From Dyadobacter sp. Leaf189 (GTDB lineage: Bacteria; Bacteroidota; Bacteroidia; Cytophagales; Spirosomataceae): a stretch of 64,000 nt of DNA. A program made the translations under genes and the position numbers. The DNA lies in contig NZ_LMPS01000004.1 of the NCBI RefSeq assembly GCF_001424405.1, positions 616,537 through 680,536 of the forward strand. Direction: 5' to 3'. Below the pieces are notes generated by a model, which worked only from the letters and a program-made list of their open reading frames with translations, was not told the origin of the DNA and made no database searches. Positions 51,721 to 60,278 of the stretch are shown piece by piece (within the stretch, counting starts at the first letter, position 1; each line of letters opens with the position of its first letter).

Positions 51721-51756
51721 AGAGAGGGTGACAGTGTCATCCTCTCTTTATTTTTG
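51721..51756 (+). terminator. Hairpin terminator downstream of the helicase
   Basis: A long stem AGAGAGGGTGACA (51721-51733) / TGTCATCCTCTCT (51735-51747, one G-T pair) followed by TTATTTTT. It lies about 190 bases after the helicase stop. The segment 51529-51720 before it contains no recognisable gene or RNA family. Confidence 0.75.
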
Positions 51757-51765
51757 GCTGATAAT

Positions 51766-51803
51766 AAAAAAGCTCCCGGATTTTATTTCCGGGAGCTTTT
51801 TTA
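51766..51803. terminator. Bidirectional terminator, mainly for hemA
   Basis: AAAAAAGCTCCCGG (51766-51779) / CCGGGAGCTTTTTT (51789-51802) with a nine-base loop. It lies 16 bases beyond the hemA stop on the minus strand and has A/T runs on both sides, so it can stop both transcripts. Confidence 0.9.
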
Positions 51804-51817
51804 TTGGTATGGGAGGA

Positions 51818-53077
51818 TCAATGATCCGACTTTACTTTTTCGAGATTAAAGAGATCATTCAGCACGTCGATCAACGTTTCGGCTTCGCCTCTTTTGCACG
51901 CAGCTTTCAGTTGTAGTACCGGCAGTTTCAGGATCTTCTGCATCATACTGGATGTAATCCTTTCTACTTTTTCCAGTTCCGAGTCACTTAAATTTTTGGT
52001 AAAACGGGTCAGTTCTTCTTTCCTGATCTGTTCCAGTGCGCCTTTCAGCTTTTGGATAGTAGGTGAAACAACCATTTCACGCGACCAGTCATTAAATTCT
52101 ATCACTGCCTCGTCAATGATCTCACGAACATGCGGCACAGCCGAGAGCCTGCGGTGCAAAGCTTCATCCGCTTTCGAACGGATTGAATCAATGGTATAAA
52201 GCATTACGCCGGGGATCTCTTCTACTTCCGGCGAAACGCTTCTTGGAACTGAAAGATCAATAAAATATTTAAATGACATTCCGCGCAAACGGACCATCAT
52301 CTCCTTTGTAAAAAATGGTTCGTTGCGGGCAATAGAAGAAACGATGATATCTGCTCTTGAAATTTCCGCTTCAATATCTGAGAAATCGGCAACCCGGAAA
52401 CCCAGCTCGCCGCCCAATACATCGGCTTTGCTTCTGGTACGGTTGATCAATGTGATATCTGCATCCTTATTCTGCGCCAGGTTCCTGCAAACGTCCGTTC
52501 CGATCTCGCCTAATCCCACGATCAATATCTTCGGATTTGGCATCAGACCTTCCAGCATTTCAACAGCTGCATAAGAAACAGAAGCTGCGCCATCGCGGAA
52601 AAAAGTCTCCTGCGCTACGCGCTTGTTGGCAAAGAAGATCGTGTGAAGCAATCTGTGCAAAAACGGCCCCGCCATATTCAGGTCGGCAGACCATTGATAT
52701 GCATGCTTGATCTGGTTCGGGATTTGCATATCCCCTACTACCTGCGATTGCAGACCAGTCGCTACCTGAAATAAATGCTGAACAGCTTGCTCGCCATCAG
52801 AAAAACTTTCAAAGTACGATTTAAAGATTTCGGTATCGGTAATTCCTTTTTCGATCAGAAGGAGCTTGATAATATCCTCATTCAGATCGGTTTGGGAAGA
52901 ATAGTAAATTTCGGTGCGGTTACAGGTGGAGACAGCCAGGACGTCGGTGACATCGAAGAAATCCTTTAGACGAAGCATAATGCTCTTCGCTTCCGCCTCG
53001 TTCAATGCCAGCTGTTCTCTAATCGCGAGAGGAGCGTTCCGATGTGATAAACTTATTAATTTGAACTGATTATACAT
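51818..53077 (-). CDS. hemA: Glutamyl-tRNA reductase
   Basis: A 419-residue HemA, making glutamate-1-semialdehyde from Glu-tRNA for tetrapyrroles. I use the ATG at 53077-53075 (MYNQFKLISLSHRNAPL); an upstream in-frame start adds 15 unsupported residues. The catalytic cysteine lies in AVSTCNRTEIYY (about residue 48). Also seen: GLQSQVVGDMQIPNQIKHAYQ, the NADPH-binding loop ILIVGLGEIG, LINRTRSKA, and a C-terminal helical dimer domain. Heme demand fits the several cytochromes in the window. hemL or other heme genes are not adjacent; a histidine kinase gene is divergent. Confidence 0.96.
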   Translation of the reverse strand: MYNQFKLISLSHRNAPLAIREQLALNEAEAKSIMLRLKDFFDVTDVLAVSTCNRTEIYYSSQTDLNEDIIKLLLIEKGITDTEIFKSYFESFSDGEQAVQHLFQVATGLQSQVVGDMQIPNQIKHAYQWSADLNMAGPFLHRLLHTIFFANKRVAQETFFRDGAASVSYAAVEMLEGLMPNPKILIVGLGEIGTDVCRNLAQNKDADITLINRTRSKADVLGGELGFRVADFSDIEAEISRADIIVSSIARNEPFFTKEMMVRLRGMSFKYFIDLSVPRSVSPEVEEIPGVMLYTIDSIRSKADEALHRRLSAVPHVREIIDEAVIEFNDWSREMVVSPTIQKLKGALEQIRKEELTRFTKNLSDSELEKVERITSSMMQKILKLPVLQLKAACKRGEAETLIDVLNDLFNLEKVKSDH

Positions 53078-53434
53078 CACTTTGTCTAATTCAATACACA
53101 AAAGTACGGCGCAAAATTTCAATTGAAAAACGAAAGGGTGACCGACAGTTTATTTAGAAAGCATTTAAATAAATGTCTGAAATCTTATGCTAGATACCCT
53201 GCTTTGGCAGTAAAAAACATGATTAAAATCAGCTTTATAACTGACACAGAGACGCAACATTGCGGTCAGCGAATCCACTAAGCTTAAATATTTTGCGTTA
53301 TTTGTACACCACAACATAAATATCCGCCTGCGCGTGCCCGATACTGAATGATCAGTCCAACTTCCAAGCGAAAACCCCGTTTCCGGCTGCATCCCGCAGC
53401 AATATTGAACAGTCAGCGGCTAAGGCGGTCGCTG
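53078..53434. other. Divergent intergenic region between hemA and the histidine kinase
   Basis: About 360 bases with the start sites of both genes pointing outwards. It is AT-rich near hemA (TTTATTTAGAAAGCATTTAAATAAA) and around 53285-53320. An in-frame ATG at 53348 could extend the kinase by 29 basic residues. No RNA gene, repeat or convincing operator was recognised. Confidence 0.5.
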
Positions 53435-54631
53435 ATGGATACGTATGATCAAAAAAGCACATATAAATACCTGATCGGCGTCATTTTGCTGGTTTTAAGT
53501 ATCAGTTCGCTGTTTTACACCGACAAGCTGGTGGAAGAGCTTGAACAGCGCGAAGAGCGTGAAGTTCAGCTTTATGCAGAGGCGTTGAGATATGTGGTGA
53601 ACAGTCCGCTGGATGAAAATTTCAATGTAGTTTATCAGGTGATCCAGGATGCTGTTAATTTTTACCAGATACCTGCCATTTATCTCGACGAAAACAACCT
53701 GACTTCTCCGGACCGCACCATGAATATTGATTTTCCCAAAAACATGAGCTTGCAAGAGCGGGAAAGGATTATTCAGGACAAGCTGAGCGTCATGAAACTT
53801 GAACATCCTCCCATTCCCGTTGAATTGGGAAAGGGGCGCACCGGCTACATTTATTATAGTAACTCATTTTTGCTGACCCAGCTCAGGTATTATCCCTTCC
53901 TGCAACTTTCGGTGATGCTGCTGATCGGCTACCTGGCTTATCTCGCATTTAGTTCTGCGAGAAAGGCGGAGCAAAACCGGGTCTGGGTGGGATTAGCGAA
54001 AGAAACCGCACACCAGCTCGGAACACCGCTCTCTTCGCTGATGGCCTGGGTGGAGTACTTTCGCAGCGACCCGTCGATTGACCCTTCCATCGCGGAAGAG
54101 ATTGAAAAAGATGTGATACGGCTGGAAATGATCACTACGCGTTTTTCAAATATCGGATCTGTCCCGACATTGAAGGATGAGCCGATTGCTGAGATCGTAT
54201 CCAACTTCATCAACTATCTTGAAAAAAGGGTTTCTTCCAAAGTGAAGTTCACCGTGGATAATCAGCTTGCAGCAGAGCAAACTGCGCTTTTGAACAAAAA
54301 CCTGTTTGAATGGGTGGTAGAGAATATTTGCAAGAATGCAGTGGACGCGATGAGCGGGATAGGCGAGATCAATGTGAGCTTACAGGCACCGCCCAACAAC
54401 AATGAGATCTGGATTGATATCGCCGATACGGGAAAAGGAATGAGCAAAGCGAATATGAACAAAATCTTCAATCCCGGATTCAGTACCAAAAAACGTGGCT
54501 GGGGACTTGGACTGACACTTGCCAAAAGGATCATCGAAAATTATCACTCCGGCAAGCTTTTCGTGAAGAACTCGGAAATAGGCAAGGGAACCACATTCCG
54601 TATCATATTAAACGCCAGCATCATAGAATGA
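53435..54631 (+). CDS. Sensor histidine kinase
   Basis: A 398-residue membrane kinase using the ATG at 53435 (MDTYDQKSTYKYL). Transmembrane helices at about 10-30 (YLIGVILLVLSISSLFY) and 160-180 (LQLSVMLLIGYLAYLAFS) flank a periplasmic sensor of about 130 residues with no named domain. The H-box is KETAHQLGTPLSSLMAW (phosphorylated His in HQLGTPL), then N-box NICKNAVDAM, G1 DTGKGM and G2 GWGLGLTLAKRII. The final ATP lid motif is TKKRGWGLGL, common in the Bacteroidota branch. No response regulator gene is adjacent, so its partner is elsewhere (orphan kinase). Divergent from hemA. Confidence 0.88.
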   Translation: MDTYDQKSTYKYLIGVILLVLSISSLFYTDKLVEELEQREEREVQLYAEALRYVVNSPLDENFNVVYQVIQDAVNFYQIPAIYLDENNLTSPDRTMNIDFPKNMSLQERERIIQDKLSVMKLEHPPIPVELGKGRTGYIYYSNSFLLTQLRYYPFLQLSVMLLIGYLAYLAFSSARKAEQNRVWVGLAKETAHQLGTPLSSLMAWVEYFRSDPSIDPSIAEEIEKDVIRLEMITTRFSNIGSVPTLKDEPIAEIVSNFINYLEKRVSSKVKFTVDNQLAAEQTALLNKNLFEWVVENICKNAVDAMSGIGEINVSLQAPPNNNEIWIDIADTGKGMSKANMNKIFNPGFSTKKRGWGLGLTLAKRIIENYHSGKLFVKNSEIGKGTTFRIILNASIIE

Positions 54632-54666
54632 GCCGGCGTTTATAAAATGGATTGTTCTGTAAAGTC

Positions 54667-55224
54667 TTAGAGGTAAACCGGCACAGTAACTGCATCTTCC
54701 GGCTTAATTTCCAACTGGTTGCTGATGTGAAAAGCGCGGTCGATGATCCTGACTTTAAATCGTACTTTCGTCGGCACTGCGCTTCCAAGGTAACGGAATG
54801 GGATTTTCAGGTCCAGCTTGCCTTTGATCGGGCCCGGCTTTCCGTCTGGTTTCAGGAGTGGGAAAAATTTGAAACTATCTCCCTCCATAATCCGCTCCGA
54901 CCAGCTGCTGTCTTTGTTCTGAACCATGGTTACAAGTTCGTAATTGGCAGGTACTCCCCAGCCTGGTACCTTCTCATAAGCCGACGTAAAATCTGGCTTT
55001 TGCACATCGTCCGAAGATGCACCTAAATCACCGTCGCCGTCTTCAAAGTCGAGGGTAACTGTGACCACCTCTGTTTTCTGTTCCCGACCGGACACGGTAT
55101 CGATCTGAATGTCCTGCGTGATTCCATTGAAATAAATAACCGGGGTATCGCCGAAATCAGGTATGTCCACGCAGCCGGCAGACCAGACAGCAAGAAAGAG
55201 GAACAGGGAAACTTTCAGTTTCAT
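54667..55224 (-). CDS. Lipoprotein of unknown function with DGDGDLG motif
   Basis: A 185-residue lipoprotein: signal LFLFLAVWSAGC with lipobox SAGC, followed by VDIPDF. It contains DFEDGDGDLGASSDD (about 63-77), a motif common in an uncharacterised family of Bacteroidota lipoproteins, and beta-rich segments KGKLDLKIPFRYLGSAVPTKVRFKVRIIDRA. The acidic motif could bind calcium. Its start lies 49 bases from the divergent LuxE-like gene. Confidence 0.75.
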   Translation of the reverse strand: MKLKVSLFLFLAVWSAGCVDIPDFGDTPVIYFNGITQDIQIDTVSGREQKTEVVTVTLDFEDGDGDLGASSDDVQKPDFTSAYEKVPGWGVPANYELVTMVQNKDSSWSERIMEGDSFKFFPLLKPDGKPGPIKGKLDLKIPFRYLGSAVPTKVRFKVRIIDRAFHISNQLEIKPEDAVTVPVYL

Positions 55225-55238
55225 ATTACTTCAATTTT

Positions 55239-55246
55239 TAACTTTG
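55239..55246 (+). promoter_or_regulatory. -7 promoter box for the LuxE-like gene
   Basis: TAACTTTG in the 49-base gap between divergent starts, 28 bases before the TTG start at 55274; fits TAnnTTTG. A TTTC at 55213-55216 is a weak -33 candidate. Confidence 0.45.
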
Positions 55247-55273
55247 TACTTGTATCCTACGAAAGTAACAGTA

Positions 55274-56329
55274 TTGGAAATTCAAAACAATAAAACGGTT
55301 ACCGAAATCCGGCTGGGTTTGAGGGAGCAGGTACTGCATTTAGAACCCTCAGATTTTGAGCAGGTTGCATTGCAGGTGTTTCGTTACCAAGCACTTCACA
55401 ATCCTGTTTACAGCCAGTACGTCAAGCTTCTTAACATTCATATTGACGAGGTAAGTAAGCTGACTCAGATCCCGTTCCTGCCCATTCAGTTTTTTAAGAC
55501 ACATATTGTCCGCACAGGGTTGGTATCCGAAGCGAATATTACATTCCGAAGCAGCGGTACCACCGGGCAGGAAACCAGCCGCCATGATTTGTACGACGAG
55601 CAGCTCTATAAAGATGTTTCCGAACAGATATTTCAGGATAATTATGGTGACCTGAACCAGTTCCATATCCTCGCCCTGCTTCCATCATACCTTGAACGAA
55701 ACAACTCTTCGCTCGTGTATATGATGCAACATTTTATTGAGAAAAGCGGCTCACCCTATTCTGGATTTTACCTGAACAATACAGCAGAAATGCTGCAAGT
55801 ACTTCACAGTCTGATCAATAACCCGGATAAAAAACGCATTCTTCTGCTCGGCGTAACATTTGCGTTGCTGGATCTTGCGGAGAGCAGCAACGACCTTCAA
55901 TTTATTGGAAAAAGCGGTAAGGTAATTGTTATGGACACAGGCGGAATGAAAGGGCGCCGGCGTGAAATGCTCAGGGAAGAAGTGCACGATGTACTTAAAC
56001 GCGGGTTCGGCGTCGACAACATTCATTCCGAATATGGCATGACCGAGCTGCTTTCCCAGGGATATTCCAGCGGTAACGGATCCTTTGTGCCTGGTCGCAC
56101 AATGCGCATTCTGCTCCGGGATATCAACGATCCTTTTGCCCTTTATGATCACAATGTCGGTATCTCAAAGACAGGTGGGATCAATGTGATTGACCTTGCC
56201 AACCTGGATACCTGTTCGTTCATTGAAACGCAGGATTTAGGTCGGTTTGAGGAGATTGCGGGCAGGTTCAATGTCATGGGCCGGTTTGACAATTCTGATA
56301 TCCGCGGCTGCAATTTAATGGTACTTTAA
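55274..56329 (+). CDS. LuxE/PaaK-like acyl-protein synthetase (adenylating enzyme)
   Basis: A 351-residue acyl-protein synthetase of the LuxE family (PF04443). The TTG at 55274 is chosen because any earlier start would overlap the divergent lipoprotein gene and place the promoter box inside the coding sequence. Marks are LTQIPFLPIQFFKTHIV, the adenylate-binding loop ITFRSSGTTGQETSRH, KVIVMDTGGMKGRRREM and HSEYGMTELLSQGYS. LuxE activates fatty acids as acyl-AMP and moves them to a cysteine; Bacteroidota relatives likely supply an activated acyl group for a lipid, pigment or envelope modification. Neither LuxC nor LuxD is adjacent. Cytoplasmic. Confidence 0.85.
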   Translation: MEIQNNKTVTEIRLGLREQVLHLEPSDFEQVALQVFRYQALHNPVYSQYVKLLNIHIDEVSKLTQIPFLPIQFFKTHIVRTGLVSEANITFRSSGTTGQETSRHDLYDEQLYKDVSEQIFQDNYGDLNQFHILALLPSYLERNNSSLVYMMQHFIEKSGSPYSGFYLNNTAEMLQVLHSLINNPDKKRILLLGVTFALLDLAESSNDLQFIGKSGKVIVMDTGGMKGRRREMLREEVHDVLKRGFGVDNIHSEYGMTELLSQGYSSGNGSFVPGRTMRILLRDINDPFALYDHNVGISKTGGINVIDLANLDTCSFIETQDLGRFEEIAGRFNVMGRFDNSDIRGCNLMVL

Positions 56330-56425
56330 ACCGTTTTTATCACGCATTTGACCGCTCCGGCTCTTCACCAGGAAGTTTAATTGTTTTTTAATCGCGCTAA
56401 AAACAGTGTAAATCAGTATTCTACC

Positions 56426-56461
56426 AGCTTGTTCTACAATATAGAATTGTTCTAACAAGCT
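56426..56461. promoter_or_regulatory. Inverted repeat upstream of the Tat/GMC oxidoreductase operon
   Basis: AGCTTGTT (56426-56433) / AACAAGCT (56454-56461) with inner arms ACAAT / ATTGT. It lies about 100 bases before the gene at 56563, in an AT-rich gap (56330-56562) that also repeats the word TTCTA several times. Position after an unrelated gene makes a terminator possible, but there is no T run, so an operator is the better guess. Confidence 0.45.
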
Positions 56462-56562
56462 TGATTTTAGAATATTCCTTAAATTAGTAGAATTGTTTAA
56501 AATTGCATTAATCAAATGTATTATTACATTTTGGATTGTTAACTCACATTTAAGTAAATCAA

Positions 56563-57186
56563 ATGAATAGACGTGATGCCCTTGGCCGGGTGGCGCTGCT
56601 GATGGGTGGAACACTCTCGGCTCCTACCCTGATCGCTTTTCTAGAAGGATGTAAATCGGCCAACGAAACTTCTTCTGCACTTACGTTCCCGTTTTCCCCC
56701 GAAAGGCAGGCACTTGTGTCTGAGGTAGCTGAAATAATCATTCCAAAAACCGATACTCCCGGTGCGAAGGATGCGAAAGTGGGTGAATTCATCGAAAAAA
56801 TGCTGAAAGATTGCTACGCTGCAAATGATCAGGAAAGCTTCAATAAAGGTCTTGAACAATTAGAGAAGAAAGACTTCATGAAAGCTTCGCCGCAAGAGCA
56901 AACTGCAATCCTGACTGAAATGGAGAAGTCTGCAAAGGAAGAACTCGCTGCTGCCGACAAGAAAGCGGATGAAAGAACTCCGGAAGAAAAGAAAAAATAC
57001 ACGGAAGCAGGCAAGGAGTATAGTGACGCAGGTGTACCGTTTTTCCGGCTTATGAAAGAACTTACCTTGCTGGGCTACTTCACATCTGAGCCAGGCGCAA
57101 CAATGGCGCTGGAATATGTGGCAGTTCCGGGAAGATATGACGGCTGCATTGACCTGAAACCGGGACAGAAGAACTGGGCAATGTAA
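56563..57186 (+). CDS. Gluconate 2-dehydrogenase subunit 3-family protein, Tat-exported
   Basis: A 207-residue protein of the gluconate 2-dehydrogenase subunit 3 family. The N-terminus is a twin-arginine signal (NRRDALGRVALLMGGTLSAPTLIAFLEGC) with a cysteine that may be lipidated. The middle has IIPKTDTPGAKDAKVGEFIEKMLKDCY, the family signature. Subunit 3 proteins bind the flavoprotein and carry it through the Tat pathway, since the large subunit itself has no signal. The GMC flavoprotein gene starts 63 bases downstream and indeed lacks a signal peptide. The third, cytochrome c subunit is missing here. Confidence 0.9.
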   Translation: MNRRDALGRVALLMGGTLSAPTLIAFLEGCKSANETSSALTFPFSPERQALVSEVAEIIIPKTDTPGAKDAKVGEFIEKMLKDCYAANDQESFNKGLEQLEKKDFMKASPQEQTAILTEMEKSAKEELAAADKKADERTPEEKKKYTEAGKEYSDAGVPFFRLMKELTLLGYFTSEPGATMALEYVAVPGRYDGCIDLKPGQKNWAM

Positions 57187-57249
57187 GCCACAAGGAAATC
57201 GAATACAGGCATGCGTGCCTTTTCCAAAATTGTTATTGACATATTCACT

Positions 57250-58968
57250 ATGAATCTAAACTTAAAAGCAACAAAGCAGGCCACATACGATGCAATTGTG
57301 GTAGGCTCGGGAATAAGCGGCGGATGGGCAGCAAAGGAACTGACAGAAAAAGGATTGAAGGTTTTGATGCTGGAAAGAGGCCGGGATATCAAGCATATTA
57401 CTGATTATAAAACAGCTACTCTTGCTCCCTGGGAACTGGAACACCGCGGCAGGGTAACTACCGTAGCAAAAGAAGAATACTGGGCCGGAATGCGGACAGG
57501 CTACACAGCCAACGAAGAGCACCGGTACCTGTTTGAAAACGATAAGGAAAACCCTTACGAAGAAACACGCAAGTTCGACTGGATCCGTGCGTACCACGTG
57601 GGAGGCCGCTCATTGTTGTGGGGACGCCAGAGCTACCGCCTCAATCCAATGGACTTCGAGGCAAATGCAAAAGACGGAATTTCGGTTGACTGGCCGATCC
57701 GCTATTCAGATATAGCACCCTGGTATGATTACGTAGAGAAATTTGCAGGTATCAGCGGTTCGCGCGATGGACTGGATGTATTGCCGGATGGTAACTTCCT
57801 GCCGCCGATGCAAATGAACTGCGTTGAGAAACACGTAAAAGGTGAAGTGGAGAAGAAGTTTGCAGGACGTCACATTATTATGGGACGCGCGGCGCACCTT
57901 ACCCAGCCTCAGAGTTTCCACACGGAGCTCGGCCGGGCTGCCTGCCAGTTCCGGAATATGTGTATGCGTGGCTGTCCATACGGAGCCTATTTCAGTACAC
58001 AATCAGCAACTCTACCTGCTGCGCAAAAAACAGGTAACCTGACGCTGGTACCTGACTCCATTGTTTCAGAAGTGATCTTCGATGACAAGGCGGGCAAAGT
58101 GACAGGCGTGAGGGTAATCAACCAGAACACGCTTGAAACAAAAGAATACTTCGCCAAGATCATCTTCCTGAATGCATCTGCGATTGCTTCCGCGTCCATT
58201 TTGATGAACTCAAAATCAAAACGCTTCCCGAATGGACTTGGGAATGAAAGCGACCAGTTGGGCCGGAATATAATGGACCACCACCTAGCTGTTGGAGCGC
58301 GTGGCGATATGCCGGGCTTTGAAGACAAATATTACTTTGGCCGCCGTGCAAACGGGATTTACATTCCACGTTACCGGAACTGGGGCGATGACAAACGTGA
58401 CTATATCAGAGGCTTTGGCTACCAGGGAGGCGCAAGCCGCGAAAGCTGGGGACGCGGGGTTAATACCGACGGATTCGGGGCTGACTTTAAAAAGCAATTG
58501 TCAGAGCCAGGTGCGTGGAGCATGAACCTGGGCGGGTTCGGTGAAATGATACCGAATGAGAAAAACAGGTTTACATTGCACCCGACCAAGAAAGATAAAT
58601 GGGGACTTCCTGTCGTGGTATTCGATGCAGCATACGGAGAAAACGAATCCAAAATGCGCAAAGATATGATGAACGACGCTGCCGAAATGCTGGAAGCAGC
58701 TGGCTTGAAGAACGTTGTTCCTTATAACGACGAATCGAAACACCCTGGAATCGGTATTCACGAAATGGGAACTGCAAGAATGGGTAACGATCCGAAAACC
58801 TCGGTACTTAACAAGCACAACCAGATCTGGGGTGCAGAAAATGTATATGTTACCGACGGCGCGTTTATGACATCCGCATCTTGCGTGAACCCGTCGCTTA
58901 CTTATATGGCGATGACCGCGAGAGCTGCCGATCACGCAGTGAAGGAGTTGAAGAAAATGAATGTATAG
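57250..58968 (+). CDS. GMC-family FAD-dependent sugar/alcohol oxidoreductase
   Basis: A 572-residue GMC oxidoreductase from the ATG at 57250 (MNLNLKATKQATYDAIVVGSG). The FAD motif is VVGSGISGGWAAKEL; further marks are GGRSLLWGRQSYRLNPMDFEANAKDG, QFRNMCMRGCPYGAYFSTQSATL with clustered cysteines as in gluconate/glucoside dehydrogenase large subunits, and the C-terminal catalytic His region GIHEMGTARMGNDPKTSVLNKHNQIWGAENVYVTDGA plus SASCVNPSLTYMA. It lacks a signal peptide and probably rides with the Tat-targeted subunit 3. It oxidises a sugar, glycoside (3-keto formation) or alcohol in the periplasm; the substrate is unknown. Confidence 0.92.
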   Translation: MNLNLKATKQATYDAIVVGSGISGGWAAKELTEKGLKVLMLERGRDIKHITDYKTATLAPWELEHRGRVTTVAKEEYWAGMRTGYTANEEHRYLFENDKENPYEETRKFDWIRAYHVGGRSLLWGRQSYRLNPMDFEANAKDGISVDWPIRYSDIAPWYDYVEKFAGISGSRDGLDVLPDGNFLPPMQMNCVEKHVKGEVEKKFAGRHIIMGRAAHLTQPQSFHTELGRAACQFRNMCMRGCPYGAYFSTQSATLPAAQKTGNLTLVPDSIVSEVIFDDKAGKVTGVRVINQNTLETKEYFAKIIFLNASAIASASILMNSKSKRFPNGLGNESDQLGRNIMDHHLAVGARGDMPGFEDKYYFGRRANGIYIPRYRNWGDDKRDYIRGFGYQGGASRESWGRGVNTDGFGADFKKQLSEPGAWSMNLGGFGEMIPNEKNRFTLHPTKKDKWGLPVVVFDAAYGENESKMRKDMMNDAAEMLEAAGLKNVVPYNDESKHPGIGIHEMGTARMGNDPKTSVLNKHNQIWGAENVYVTDGAFMTSASCVNPSLTYMAMTARAADHAVKELKKMNV

Positions 58969-58988
58969 CAAGTAGTTTCTTGTTGCGA

Positions 58989-59023
58989 AAACCCCGCCAG
59001 GTAAATCCAGCGGGGTTTTTTCT
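58989..59023 (+). terminator. Terminator after the GMC oxidoreductase gene
   Basis: AAAACCCCGC (58989-58998) / GCGGGGTTTT (59011-59020) followed by TTCTTT, 20 bases after the stop. Confidence 0.92.
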
Positions 59024-59051
59024 TTATATACCAACCCTAATCCCCGATCCC

Positions 59052-60242
59052 TTGAAAGATTCTGCAATTGCACCAGTACAGCGGGTTTCGTCTGTTGACG
59101 CCTACCGTGGCTTTGTTATGTTCCTGATGATGGCCGAAGTGCTGCGACTGGAACAGATCTCGGAAGCATTTCCCGATAGCGGCTTCTGGTCTTTCCTCGC
59201 ATTTCACCAGAGTCACGTTCCCTGGGTGGGATGTTCCTTGCATGATTTAATCCAGCCGTCATTTTCATTCCTGGTGGGTGTGGCACTACCCTACTCGATC
59301 GCAAGCCGCGCGAGCAGAGAGCAAAGCACTTCCGTCATGTGGTACCACACCATTCGGCGCTCGCTGATCCTGATCTTGTTGGGAATATTTCTGCGTTCAA
59401 TGCATGCCGAGCAGACCAATTTCACTTTTGAAGATACACTTACCCAGATCGGTCTTGGCTATACTTTCCTTTTCGCACTCGCATTCACCACGGAACGCAT
59501 TCAATGGACTGCCTTGGGTGCGGTGTTGTTTTTATACTTTCTCGCTTTTGCATTGTATCCCGTACCCGGGCCTGGTTTCGACTGGGCTGAAACAGGTATC
59601 ACTGCCGATAGGGAGCATAATCTGAGAGGCTTCGCAGCGCACTGGAACAAAAACACCAATTTTGCCTGGGACTTCGACCGCTGGTTTATGAACCTCTTCC
59701 CACGTGAAAAAGCATTCCGGTACAATGGAGGCGGATACAGTACTTTAAGCTTTATCCCTACGCTTGGAACGATGATCCTGGGTTTAATCGCGGGTAAATG
59801 GCTTAAAACGGCCGCTTCTCCAAGCTGGTTTATCAAACGGTGCATTGCCGGAGGCATTATCCTGCTTGTCCTCGCATTAATCCTGAACTTTGGCGGCATT
59901 AACCCGATCGTGAAAAGGATCTGGACACCTTCGTGGACCTTGTTCAGCGGCGGCTGGTGCTTTCTGCTGCTTGCGGCATTCTATTATATTGTAGATGTGA
60001 AAGCCAACAGTTCCAAATTCCTGTTTTTACTCGTAATCGGAACAAACTCTATCGCAGCTTACATTCTTGCGCATACTATCGACAGTTTTATAGATCAATC
60101 TTTCCGGATCCACATCAGCCCACATTATGACCTGATTTTTGGAGAAGGATTAAGGTCGCTGGTGAGTGGCTCTGTAATCCTGTTTTTCGAATGGTGGATT
60201 TTATACTGGATGTACAAGAAGAAGCTATTCATTAAGATTTAA
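59052..60242 (+). CDS. DUF5009/HGSNAT-like membrane acyltransferase
   Basis: A 396-residue polytopic membrane protein of the heparan-alpha-glucosaminide N-acetyltransferase-like family. The TTG at 59052 is preferred: a longer reading would start inside the previous gene and run through its terminator. The N-terminal RVSSVDAYRGFVMFLMMAEVL is the family signature (R-x-x-S-x-D-x-x-R-G). About ten helices follow, with a periplasmic loop HWNKNTNFAWDFDRWFMNLFPREKAFRYNGGGYSTLSFIPTLGTMILGLIAGKWL, which contains the conserved GGY-x-T-L-x-F-x-P. Family members transfer acetyl groups across the membrane to amino sugars. No partner adjacent. Confidence 0.85.
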   Translation: MKDSAIAPVQRVSSVDAYRGFVMFLMMAEVLRLEQISEAFPDSGFWSFLAFHQSHVPWVGCSLHDLIQPSFSFLVGVALPYSIASRASREQSTSVMWYHTIRRSLILILLGIFLRSMHAEQTNFTFEDTLTQIGLGYTFLFALAFTTERIQWTALGAVLFLYFLAFALYPVPGPGFDWAETGITADREHNLRGFAAHWNKNTNFAWDFDRWFMNLFPREKAFRYNGGGYSTLSFIPTLGTMILGLIAGKWLKTAASPSWFIKRCIAGGIILLVLALILNFGGINPIVKRIWTPSWTLFSGGWCFLLLAAFYYIVDVKANSSKFLFLLVIGTNSIAAYILAHTIDSFIDQSFRIHISPHYDLIFGEGLRSLVSGSVILFFEWWILYWMYKKKLFIKI

Positions 60243-60278
60243 TGTTTGTAATATTTGCATCTACATTAACCTACCATT

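Noticed and set aside
51589..51849. An 86-codon open frame between the helicase and hemA
   Set aside because: It runs through two strong terminator hairpins and into the hemA 3' end; no coding bias or homology was recognised.
58881..59051. N-terminal extension of the acyltransferase-like gene starting inside the GMC oxidoreductase gene
   Set aside because: It would cross the GMC gene's terminator; family similarity starts only after the TTG at 59052.
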